Notes under the pieces: model-generated
What the model was told of the DNA's origin: nothing
The model's input: only the letters and a program-made list of their open reading frames with translations
Databases searched by the model: none
Shown: positions 25,801 to 37,800 of the stretch, piece after piece
Position numbering within the stretch: position 1 is the stretch's first letter
Layout: the number at the start of each line of letters is the position of its first letter
Assembly: GCA_914767715.1 (NCBI GenBank)
Contig: OU612075.1
Coordinates: 7,750,001 to 7,814,000, forward strand
Direction of reading: 5' to 3'
DNA: 64,000 nt
From: Membranipora membranacea
Lineage: Eukaryota; Bryozoa; Gymnolaemata; Cheilostomatida; Membraniporidae
Program-made: the position numbers and the translations under genes

Positions 25801-28800
25801 ACTGAACTCGGATTTCCCTAGGGCATACCCCACATTGGGATTCCCCAACTTGGGATTTCCCACTTTGGGATATCCCAAAATACATAGGTAATGAAAATAA
25901 AATGTAGCCGGCTCCAGTGAAGCTATTGTCAAGGATTGCAACATAAGTTTTATTAGCAATAGTGACAGGACGGCTGTATTATTTGAGGACACTGCTCACT
26001 GCAAAACCTTGATTCACAGTGAAAACACTTTATTGTTTTCATAAGATATTAGTAGTGCTGGAACAACTGTCTTATTATTGTCGGCTCATGAGGTGGAAGC
26101 TTTTTGAGGAGACGAAATTTAGCCAAGTGCAGATCGATAGGTAAACTATTCTTGATTCACATAAAAAAAGGCCATAGTTACAATAAAAGTGGGTGTTAGG
26201 GTACAAGAATAATCAATAGTGGTGCAGCTCTTCTCCCTTCAGTATTTGTAGCATACATGTGTCAGCATGTGCCGTGGTATGCTTCCTATGGTGAAGTTCA
26301 TAATAGATCAGTTGTTCTCATGAGTGTCCAATCATGATCTCGCAAAGTGGAGGGAAAAGTTTCCCTCCAAAAATGCATTTCTATTAGTCTTTGACAAAGT
26401 GCAGTGTGAATTTGTTTTCCTTCACCATATGCCCCACATATTGTTGGATACTTAGCTTTCTTGCAACAAAACTTGAAATGGGCCGTGCTTTCAAACCCCT
26501 GTGTGGTTTTGGGCAAACAGTTCCGTATTATGACTGTGGTGCATTTGCTGACTACAAAGCTACAATGAGAAATTTCCCTAATATGGTAACTGAAGTTAGC
26601 GAGAGGAGTTATGGAAAGGTTTGGAGAAAACAATATAGGCATCTCAACAACATGTAAGTTATTTTGTTTATTCAATCCATTTCAAGAAAATATTATAATT
26701 TTATTACACATATACATATTATATATATAAGAAATGCCTACGTTGCCAGCGTTCAGTATGATAACTGTGTAACCAACTTAATACCCAGATTAAATATTAG
26801 CTAAATGAGTGAATGATGCATTGTGGGTAATTCACTGGCATGAACTAAAGTAGTTGAGTGCTCAAACTCTGCCAGATATGTTGGTAGTGTCATCCAATGA
26901 ATGACAACATATTTTGCAGAGGTTATTTCACTACCAAAGAAACTGTGCGGTATGTGAAGAGTAAGGCCTCAAATTGATCTCGAATAGAATAATTAAGTGG
27001 CTGACAAAAACTTCTATTTTTTTTAGAACATCATACAATGGTCATGATAAGGAAAGCTTTCTACGGCACTTTGGTCTGGTAAGCTGGGATAGTCTTTCTG
27101 CTGAAGAGAAAAATGAACATTCATTTGATGGATGCTATGCTTGCATTTCCAAACACAGGCACATATACAAAACCCTTCGCCGTAATGGAAAAGCCTATGC
27201 AGATGAAAGTGACGCCCTTCAACCAATACCTCGACCAGAACCTCAACAAGCACCTCAACCAGATCCTCAACCAGCAAGTTTTAGCCACAAAGAAAAAGAA
27301 AACCTCATCAAACGAACTGTTGCAACTATCGGCGATGCAACAGTTGCCACAACACATCAAGCTGTGCTATCTAACAACATTAGTTTCAGGGCCATTCAAA
27401 ATGTGCGGAGGGGAATAACGCTTGAGAGGAAGGAGTGTAGTCGGCAGGTTTACAAACCGAACCCTGACAATTATTTATTTGACACGCAAAAAATTTGCAA
27501 TACAATTGCAAACTGTACTGCCAAGGGCGAAAAGGTTAACTGGGCACAGCTTGCTCGGGACAACCCCGTAACAATCCTAGCTTCAAATAAAGTCGCCAGC
27601 AATGGCAATCAGATTTTAAAACAATATGCTTTAAATGAGGGGCTTGTGGATAGCAATCTAAATATAAAAAAACGAGACAGAAGGAGCAAGCGAAAACTCG
27701 AAATGGATGGCATAAAATTCAGCATATCAAACGCCCTCCCAAACGCCTATCAACTAAAGAAGGAAACGATAGACAGAATTGCAAGCGGGGAGCTCGATAT
27801 TGGAAATCCACTGGTGCCAATAACCCTCGACTGTATTAGGATCGGAAAGGATGGCAACCTTGTTACCCACAAGATTACAACAAGAGGCAGGGCTTACAAT
27901 CTACAGGCAATCATGGACAGACTGCTGCTCTCTCACGAAAAGGCAGGATATCTGAGAGATCCTTTCCCATTGGATGGAGATATAAACACAATTAAAAAGG
28001 ACTTGGAAAGCAAAGGTAAGAAAACTCCAGCTATTTAGAATGGAAAAATAATGAAATTAAATCAAATTTATTAGAAATTTTTGTAGGAAAATAGAATAGA
28101 ACAGCTGTAATAAAATCTTAAAGCTCATTTTCAATTGGTCAGGTCAAGTTAGCAACGCAACACATCAAGTACATTGTTTCGGGTTAAACCCATAAAATAC
28201 AATGGTCAGAGTCAGGGGTATGGTGCTAAAATTCAAACTGTATATCTAGCAGAGAAAAACCAAACCCTGATAATTTCACACATTTTAATTTTCTCAAATT
28301 CTCTATTGTTCTTTGCAAGGTGTTTACACAACAGCCCAGTCTGTAGAGGATCTGAATGCACAGATGAGACGGCGCCTCTTCACAATGTGGCATGATCACT
28401 CAACTGTTGCTGGACACAGTCATTTTCTGGTATTGGTTTCTATGATTTACGATCCTCTGGTCTTCCTTACTCCTGAAGAATACAAACAAAAACAGAAAAT
28501 AAGGTAAGGTGGCCTTGCTAGATGCGTCAGTGCCTAATCAATGTTTGTGTTAAAAACATATGTCACGTTGCAAAACGCGTACATTGCAATGCTGAGACTA
28601 CCCATAACAGAGAGATTATTTCTTTTGCAGCCTGCCTATTGTTAATTTTCAAAAAGAAATTTGATGGCTCTACACACTTTCCATTGACAGCTGTTCTTCA
28701 TTTGTATAATAGCAGTGGCAAGGTGATGATCAGTTTATTGGAACAGCCTGAAGTGTATATATTCGCTCGATCACAAAGTTCAGTGAAACATCAGATGCTG

Positions 28801-31800
28801 TACACCCCATACCGAGCTAATGACCTAAAGGAGCTGATGCCATCATTAGCTAAATCTGGTCGGCACTATGAGTCTATCATGAGAATTGGGATCGGTAGGT
28901 ATTGGTTGAAACATGCTAAATTGTCACAGTGGTGTTTCACACTGAAGTAATATTTGAGGGTTATGCAATAGTCCTATGTACATCTCTCAATGCTCACAAA
29001 GAGCTGGAAAAATAACACTATCTTTGATCAAATATGCACTGTAGGGAAACAGGGTGCTGACTAGTACCTTTTGACACTGTTAAAATGAACTGAACCAATC
29101 CCAATACCTAGATAAATACCAAGCAATGTTAGGCACATCAGCGGCCTAGATAATAAACGACCAATTTGATATCCAGATCGCATCAAAGCCAGTCATGATT
29201 AAATTAGAGCTTATGAAAACAACAAATGTTTGACAAGAATGTCATGATACAACCACAAATTCAACAACATCAATTATTTTGACCACTAAAGTGATGAAAT
29301 CTTTCAGCGGTGCTGTCATAGCCAAGTTACAGTGATAAATGTGCTTCAGGCATACAGCATGATACCTTTTTGTAAAACACAAATCATGCAATAAGATATT
29401 ATCACAAAGATAATATATAATGTTATCAGATATAACCCGTAGCAGGCATATCCCGTAGCAGGCGGGTAGCTCTCCAGTATATTCCGCTTACATAAATTAC
29501 ATAATTACCATTCCTACTCATTTCAAATATTAATTTATGTGATTGCATTGGGTTCTTGAAATTAACATATATTAATTAATAATATATAATTATATATTAT
29601 TGTGTTATTTCTAGGAGATTCCCCAGCGAGAGCTTTCGAGTCTGGTAACCAGATAAACGGCCATTTCCCCTGTCACTGTGGCATTGACATCAGGCGCGTC
29701 AAAACTCACAAGTCTCTATCTCCTCCTAAATACAAGTCTTCATCTGACAGGATGGCTAGGATTATGGACAGTGACAGGTGGATAAATCGATTGGAAGGCG
29801 ATCTATCTGTTTACGATAATCTAGATGTAAGTTAATGAACAGAAGCGAATTGAAGGGCGGGTGAGAGGGTCGCAAAAGAAGCTCAGACCTGTGGTAGACT
29901 TAAACTACTGCTGACAGCAGTGGTTTAATTCAGAATCAATTATATTGACGATCAAGTGGGGCAAAACTTGTTACTATTAGGCTCAGTAATTGTGCACTGA
30001 ATAAGCCCTATTTCTACATTTCATTTTTAGGTGAAGACATTGAGAGCAGAACTTACCTCGCGAGATATAGATATAACAGGATTAGACAGGGACGAATGTA
30101 AGAAGGCTCTTGATGACAATCTGTCAGGGATAAAGCGCCCACTTGCGCTCCTCTGCACAAATTGACTTGACTCCCTTCCAAGTGCCCACAGTCAGTATAC
30201 AGTAGCTCAGCTAGAAATTCTTCACGATCTGAAATCGATAATAGGTAATATTTATTCCATATGACGTGTCACACAGAAATAAGCTTACACCAATTTGTGG
30301 GGGGGGGGGGGAGGATCAGATCTTAAATTACAATGGTTAGGTAATATCACATCGACCAAATACCAGGCAACTTTTGTCAGCAGGGTTGAATAAAACAATT
30401 TTATCCATAATGTTGTTTTTTAGGAAACATAGTTAAAGAGTTGCCTAACATTCTCCCTCCTCAGCTAAGAACAGATATGTCAGCTGCACTACCAGCAATG
30501 CAAAGTAAGTAACTTCTCAACAAAGGAAGGCCACTTTCAAAATATTTAGTAGGTGATCAATTCTAGATCCAAAGTTGTCTTGACCGAGTGGGGGGGGGGG
30601 TCTGTCTTAAACTTCAAGACACACAACACATTTTGTCAAAACAAATTTTTATTGCGCCGTCATATTTTTTCTTCAGATCACAAGCATGAAGTATCTGGGA
30701 GTAATGCTAGGATAACACTGCTTAGACTCTGGGTATTTATCGCTAAGCAAAGAGAAAAGTTGGAGAATGACACTCCTGTTACTAAGCGGATACAGAGACT
30801 TCTAGGAAATCTTTCATACATCCAACACCTAGCATATTCAATGGAGCCACAGAGGAACGCAAAGAACATTCTAGCCATGTACAACCTCACCTACGTGTTT
30901 ACTCTGGATTACATGAAGGTTAGTGTACACACAGAGACCTCTGGAATAACAGTCAGTCCAAATGTCTTGATAAACATGGCTATACAATATTGGCAGAAAG
31001 GGACAAACTTTTCATCTTCATTGTTTGACAATTTAGTTGAAATGTGTTTACTTTGGCATTATTACAGTTATCTATCCAGTGATTCACCTTGCAGCTGTTC
31101 ATACAAACCATATGATTACATCAAGTTGATTTACTTGGCAATTCACACCTTCAATTTTAACTTTATTGAAGCTGTTCTCGGAAACAAGGAATGTAAAACA
31201 ACGGGCAATGTTCGGAATGCCATTCCACTCAATATCCTCTCACTTTGCCGAGTGGTATCGACTGGTTGCATTGAGGTCAATCGCTGCTGAAAATCAAGAG
31301 CGGTTTTTCAAGGTGATAAAGGAGAGTACCAAGTCCACCAACTTCTCTGATGATCATCTTGTGGCCAATGCTTTAATCCGTATCCAGTCAAAAATTGATG
31401 AGGATATGATAGGCAGTGCTTGGAGGATACAGGAGAGCAGCATTTCAACAGAGTTCAGTAGATTACCACAGCGGCGTCAAAAAATCATCACAAAGGAGAT
31501 GATCGAAGAGAACCCAACCCTGTTTGCTGCCCATAAACGGAGGATAGCAGATTATCTTCTAGAAGGGTTGTGGCATGAGGAACAGGAAGGTCACTGGATT
31601 TTCTACGATGGATCTGAAAATGATGCCCCCTCAACAACTACTATAAAACCAATGCATATCAGGTAATGCCACAATAAATAAACCACCATCAGCTCCTTAC
31701 CGCAGACAATAATACCCTAAAATAATGAGAATCATTAAAATTGTGATAATGATACATGAGATCAGCAGATCAGCACTAATAGCCAGAGAAGGTGGAATGT

Positions 31801-34800
31801 ATGGCATTCCTAAGCAACCTGGTAATACGCTATTGAGATTTCCATATCAACTACACACAGCACAATCGCTGTTACATGTGAACACAAATCAGTTGTTGAA
31901 TCTTTGGTTTAGATCTCATAATATAGAAGATGTATGGCAGATGCTCCATATTAAGTTTGAGCGATACAAGGCACAGAAATTACTAGAGAATGGGTCGGAG
32001 GATGAAATACCACAGGAATCATCTTTAAACTGCAATATTCAGGTTGATGACGAAGCACATTGTGAAGATGAGCTTCATAGTTATGGTAAGATCCCAAATT
32101 TGCCTACTTGACATAATGTTACATATGATTACGTGACACAAGTAAGTTTGAATAACCAAGAAGAGAAACAGCTATATGTAACTCAATATTATTATATGAT
32201 ATCAGGTTTGGCTGCTGCAGTCAGTAATGATGCGGAAGCCTCATTTAGTGATGGAATGCGGGGACTTGATACAACATTGCCAAGTGATTGCTCAGAGGAC
32301 ACATCGGAGGCTATTACAGAACAAGGTATCTGTTTATAAGAATGTTTTGCATTGTGTCAATAACATGAGATATCGCAAATCAGATCAATGCAGGGAGGAC
32401 AGTGATATTATAACAGACCTTCCCTCTGAAATAGTCTTATTTAATTAAGCATATCTATTAATTCCATGTAGCCATAATTGGAAGAAAGAGAATCGCTTGC
32501 TTTTCGGATAATCAGTTCAAACTGGGAGAATTGTCTTTGTAGAAATGATAAGCATAGGAGAGATAACACCTAGTAGCAGTTTCTGTGAGGCAACAACCCA
32601 CAAGGAAGCCTCAACTTCTAAAGAAATAGCTCTCATTACAGACACTTCAGGTATGATATCAATTTCTACAGAGATGTCAGCAAAAATATAGCCTACTAAC
32701 AAATCTCGTATTACATCATTGATTCTCATGTACAGTGTGGTGTGTTAAGTGTATAAAATATTATAAAGCGCCTTGCGTGACAAATATTTACAGGTTGTTT
32801 TTATTGTAGCACAACCTTTCAAGACTCTGAAGAGACCATGTCTAGGATCAGGGAAGGATCCTCTACATGCTAGTACTCCTAGATCGACCCCAGCCTCAAG
32901 CAAACAGGCCTCACATCTAAAAAGCACTCCTAAGGAAGGTAAGAAACTTAAATCTGTCATTGACTCAAAACCTTCATTTTAATAATTGTACTATCATAAG
33001 TCTATGCAATGCTGTAAATAAAAATCATAGCACCCTTACCCACTTATTTTTTTACAGAAAAGGTCCTCCGAAAGTATGTACAGAGCAGTTTAGTGGACGA
33101 TTTCCTGCGCATTCGGCGATTATTGAAAAAATCCCCATCCTCTATCGCACTGCGAGCTGCCTACAAAGACATCAAGAAAAAAATATCACCGCACATAACA
33201 AATGCTAAGCAGGGGTTGTTCTGTAAAATTGAAAGGATCGAACGAGCCAATATTGAGTCCAGCGGATTTACTATTGGCTTGCCTCAGCACAACAACGAGG
33301 TTATGGCTCACCAAGATGATATCGCTTTATTGAATCATTATATTTTATCAAAGGTTATTAATGTAGACGTAGCATGTGGACTAGCAAGAATCAACTATCT
33401 GTGGTATAATTTGATGTCAATGGCAGCACCTATCGCATATTATCTTTGGATTTTGTTTGGGACTTCCGTACAACATTATTACCTTTCATTTACATAAATG
33501 GTGGAACCAACGAGCATTATTAGTCTTAAACATGAATCAGTTTGCCTTTTGTGTCACAGTACAGCCATCACCATGATCTACTTACCTGTTGATTTTTGCA
33601 ATTAGGATATTCTTGTCCATGTAGCACCTTACTCTCTCAGACTTTGCATCAACTAGATTTATCGTCCTTTTTCCATACCATATCCTTCCTATAGTATAGT
33701 TATGGTATTTAATCATGAGCTACTAGAATTGATTAATCACATATTTTGGCTACTACTGCCGATCACAGTCCGAACAACTACATTTAGCCTTACTGGGTCA
33801 ACGCCCGTGCCATTTCCGATCGTACGCATGTATATATAGTACTGTATTATTATCTAGTCCAAGAGGATCGAATGGAATTCAATTCCAAATCCCTGTCTAT
33901 ATTAGATTGGAGCAAACATTTTTATTTGGCTACGGCGAGTAAGAGTTTTCACATTAACAATACTTGAGAAATATAATAGTTTGACACTTCCTGTATCAAT
34001 TGTTTTGCTTTGTTTTGATAAATTCCAATCATAGCTATGAATAGTTTGTTACTACTTAGCCTACTACAAATGGAAAGTTAACAGTACACTACCTACCAGG
34101 TGCTCCAGCAGTCTTCCAGTTAAATGATCATTTTACCAGCATACAAAACACTCCATGCTGATGGTTTTTGAGGCTGTGAGTCTACTACAAATATCCGACA
34201 GTCCGTGGCCTAAATTATTAGTCCAGCACTCTGTGCTGTTGCTAATTTTAATACAGCAGGATTCACTATGAAGTGCAACAGTTGTATTGGCAGGCACCCA
34301 TTCCTTCTATCATGCGTGTAAACAGTGATACTTGCAATGACCAATAAGATAGCTCAGAAATGTAAACAATAACAATAGTTATTAGATTACTATACATGGG
34401 GGCTCGGCTCCTATTGACCAATCAGATGTAATGAGATGATGCAGTAGGAGGACACAACTCATTCAACCTGTGCTATATCATGTTCAATGGTGATGCATTT
34501 AAGTCACTGAGTGGCGATGGCTAGATACTGCCATTCGAACACAGCACAAGCACTATACAAGCTACCTTAAATGGTTTTGGGTCATCTTTCTGGATACTTT
34601 TTGCTTTCTCATCAGATAGTCCTCCAAAATTCTTCCACTCCACTTGGTGATGATTTTTGGGCTCTCGTGACAGTCTCTGAACTACAAAACAGATAAACAA
34701 TGACTATGCTTTGCAAAGAGGTATTGAAAACTACAGTAAAGGCCAAAGCAACATATAGTCTCTCAACTAGTTCTGCAGTAATTGTGCAATATTTTTACAC

Positions 34801-37800
34801 GCAGCAATTCTGGGTAAAAATTATGTATAGTGTTAGAAACATAGACATCGATAAATAGATGCCTAATCAGTTTTTGCGGTTTTCGTTTTTGTTGACCGCC
34901 ATCAGTGGTAGGGATTTATAGCTTGTTATGTTATGTTTTTTCAGCTAGCCCATTAAGTTCATTCTAAATCATTCTTGAACAAATCCCTACCACTGATTTC
35001 TTATATATAGGAGATTCACGAAAAATGGAGCGACTCCCAAGAGTGGCTTAGGTTTCTATTGGACTCTATTTCTATTATCAGCATGGAATTTATAACGTTT
35101 ACGTCGTGTTTTATGTAATGTAATATGATATTTATTGTGAATGAATTTTGTGTTTGATTAATCGGACTGTAATTTGGAGTTGTTCACTCCTTGGCTCATA
35201 TCCCAAATAATAAACTATCCTCCAATTTTCTGTTTTAGAATCCGCGATATGTATGGTTCAAATAGTGCGAATGCAATGGTGGTAGCAGATCTGGACTTAT
35301 AATATGCTGATAATTCGGTTATTAAAGAGAGACTTCAAAACACAACTGAACTGTTGATCAACAATACCTCAGCGGTAAGTAGAGCTACTATCGTACAATG
35401 TGCGCTAGCCTCAACTACTGAGCACTGGTTTAGTTTTGAGTTTGGTGCAATTCTCGGTGGAATTGCTCAAAGATTTATTTTAAACAATAATAACAAAATA
35501 TAAATATGGTTCTATTCGTCAGGCAATAAATCAATCAATAATTTGACAATATCTTGGCATTTATCATTTAGTCATAAAAATACATAAACATTCAAAATCT
35601 TTATAATAAGATCTTACCCTTGGTGCAGATGACCTCGAATTCTGTGTGATATTCAGTGTAATATCTCTGTGTATCTAAACTATGTTAGACTAGGTTCCTC
35701 GCTGTGAATCGCGGTATTTGTATCTCTGTGTATCTAAACTATATTAGACTAGGTTCCTCGCTGTGAATCGCGGTATTTGTATCTCTGTGTATCTAAACTA
35801 TATTAGCCTAGGTTCCTCACTGTGAATCGCGGTATTTGTATCTCTGTATATCTAAACTATGTTAGACTGGGTTCCTCGCTGTGAATCGCGGTATTTGTAT
35901 CTCTGTATATCTAAACTATGTTAGACTGGGTTCCTCGCTGTGAATCGCGGTATTTGTATCTCTGCATATCTAAACTATGTTAGACTAGGTTCCTCGCTGT
36001 GAATCGCGGTATTTGAATCTCTGTGTATCTTGTCAAAAGCTCTGTTGGCTGAATGTGTCTAAAAGTTTTTAGACAATTTTCCTCTCTGTGGATGTGCCTC
36101 CTTGGGCTGACTGAATCAGATAATTCTCTGATTAAATCTGTAATGCTGTACGTCGTGAACCCGCTCCCTGGCGCTGACTGAATTGTTGTCTTCTTAGTTG
36201 AAGAATGGGCCTCCTTGGGCTGAGTAAATCAGATAGTTATCTGATTAAATGTGTAATGCTGTATGTCGTGAACCTGCCTCCTGGCGCTGACTGAATCAGA
36301 TAATTCTCTGATTAAATCTGTAATGCTGTTCGTCGTGAACCCGCCTCCTGGCGCTGACTGATTTTTACAAGTGTCCATCAGGCTTTTATAGTGCTGGTTT
36401 GCTGTCCTGTATTGTGCAACGTTTGCTTTTACAGGCGTAAAGGTGTTAACATTGTTATTGGTTTTAGCCTTAATTTCGTCATTACTCTCTTTTGATTTGC
36501 GTGTTTTGTCAGTTTTAATTATCTAGCTGTCAAAGCATGGCTAGTCTGTCCTTTGCTTGACCTTCCCTCATTTTTGTTTTGGTCATTTTTAGATAATTTA
36601 TGGTGTCAAGTGCACCTGTTTATCCATGGTGTAATCTGTTGGTTTTCTGGTTTTACAATCTTTCCAGGGTTGTTTTGAAGATCTTATGGTGTCAACTGCA
36701 CTTGTTTTCTATGGTGCAATATATTGGTTTTCTAATTCCGCAATCTTTCCATTGTTGATTCCCGTGCCCAAAGATCTCGTGACTCTGCGGTTATTTTGAA
36801 GATGTTTTGTGACTTCTGTTGTTTTCCCGTTGTGTGATTCTCCACAGGTTGTTTCACGTGCCCAGATTTGTCATGGCCCTGTGATTATGTTTTGTTATAT
36901 TTCAATACGCCCTCAGTATATTATTCCCTCTATTTACTACAATATTACTATTTTCCATCACCATATAGCCTGTGTCTAGATAAATTTCAGTAATGATAAC
37001 CTATGATGTTTGAGCTTTAACCCTACACTGAAATGTTTAAGTATGTTTCTGTTGGGTCTTAGTTTAAGCTCTTAGTAATAATTGAATTTAAACTAACTTT
37101 GCTTTGTTTTGTTTTACAGATTATGTGGGGTTAATGGTGAATTCCTGTCTTCACAGTACAGTGTGCAAGCTTAATTCTCTAAAAAGTACTTTACCACACT
37201 ACTGCTAGAACTCGATCTCATATCTATAACTTTAAAGTCCTTGTTTCTCATATCATCAATTCGAAGTCAGCGAACAAGCAGCAAAGCTCTCACAACAAGC
37301 AGATCAAGCCTATAATAATCATGCCGAAACAGATCACCACAGCTATTCAAATTGACAACATGTGGATGACAATGGAACTTATGACCAAAAAAGATAATCA
37401 GAAACCAGTGTAATTTGTGTTATGATGTCTGGTGGCCTAGGCCTCACCCTTAGTCTAAGCTTTTGACTTTTGTAAGCTCATTGTTTTTCTCCGCTTTTTG
37501 AAACTAATAATTACCAATAATAGGTGCAAAGGTAATTAGTTTTGACAAGTGTCATATTTTTATAGGATTTCTAATCCAGATTATGATTGGTTATTAATTT
37601 TTATGGTTTCGGCCCAGGGTCTGGTACAGAAATGTATTTGTTGAATATTAACTAGTTATTTATTGGTCTGCGTATTGCGTCTGCGTCATGTGATTGACCT
37701 TCAGTTTTGTACTGTCGCACTTATTAATAATAAATCATTTGAGAATAAGGATACTTCGATACCATGTTGTGTTAGTGATCATTGCACATTCGGAAGAAAA

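Larger units (their letters stand above)
35239..37740 (+). other. Possible spliced plus-strand transcript end (exons 35239-35374 and 37120-37740)
   Basis: A good acceptor (CTGTTTTAG) precedes 35239, a strong donor (GTAAGTAGAG) follows 35374, another good acceptor (GTTTTACAG) precedes 37120, and AATAAA occurs near 37730. Read in the phase left by the last exon of the antisense gene, 35239 gives eight codons and then TAG at 35263-35265. If correct, the antisense gene extends past exon 2 of EPHX copy 2 and the two genes interleave. It could equally be an unrelated noncoding transcript or chance. Confidence 0.25.

Noticed and set aside
26298-26675. 125-codon minus-strand frame opposite exon 1 of the antisense gene
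   Set aside because: The plus-strand reading ends in a strong donor in the phase required by the next exon, so the minus frame is best read as its shadow.
28630-28650. Alternative acceptor TTTTGCAG for exon 4 of the antisense gene
   Set aside because: It gives the wrong phase after the exon ending at 28503. The acceptor before 28611 keeps the frame open through to the GDSP block.
32471-32542. Possible exon after CCATGTAG in the antisense gene
   Set aside because: In the required phase it meets TAG within about 23 codons, whereas the acceptor at 32541-32542 gives an open exon joining both neighbours.
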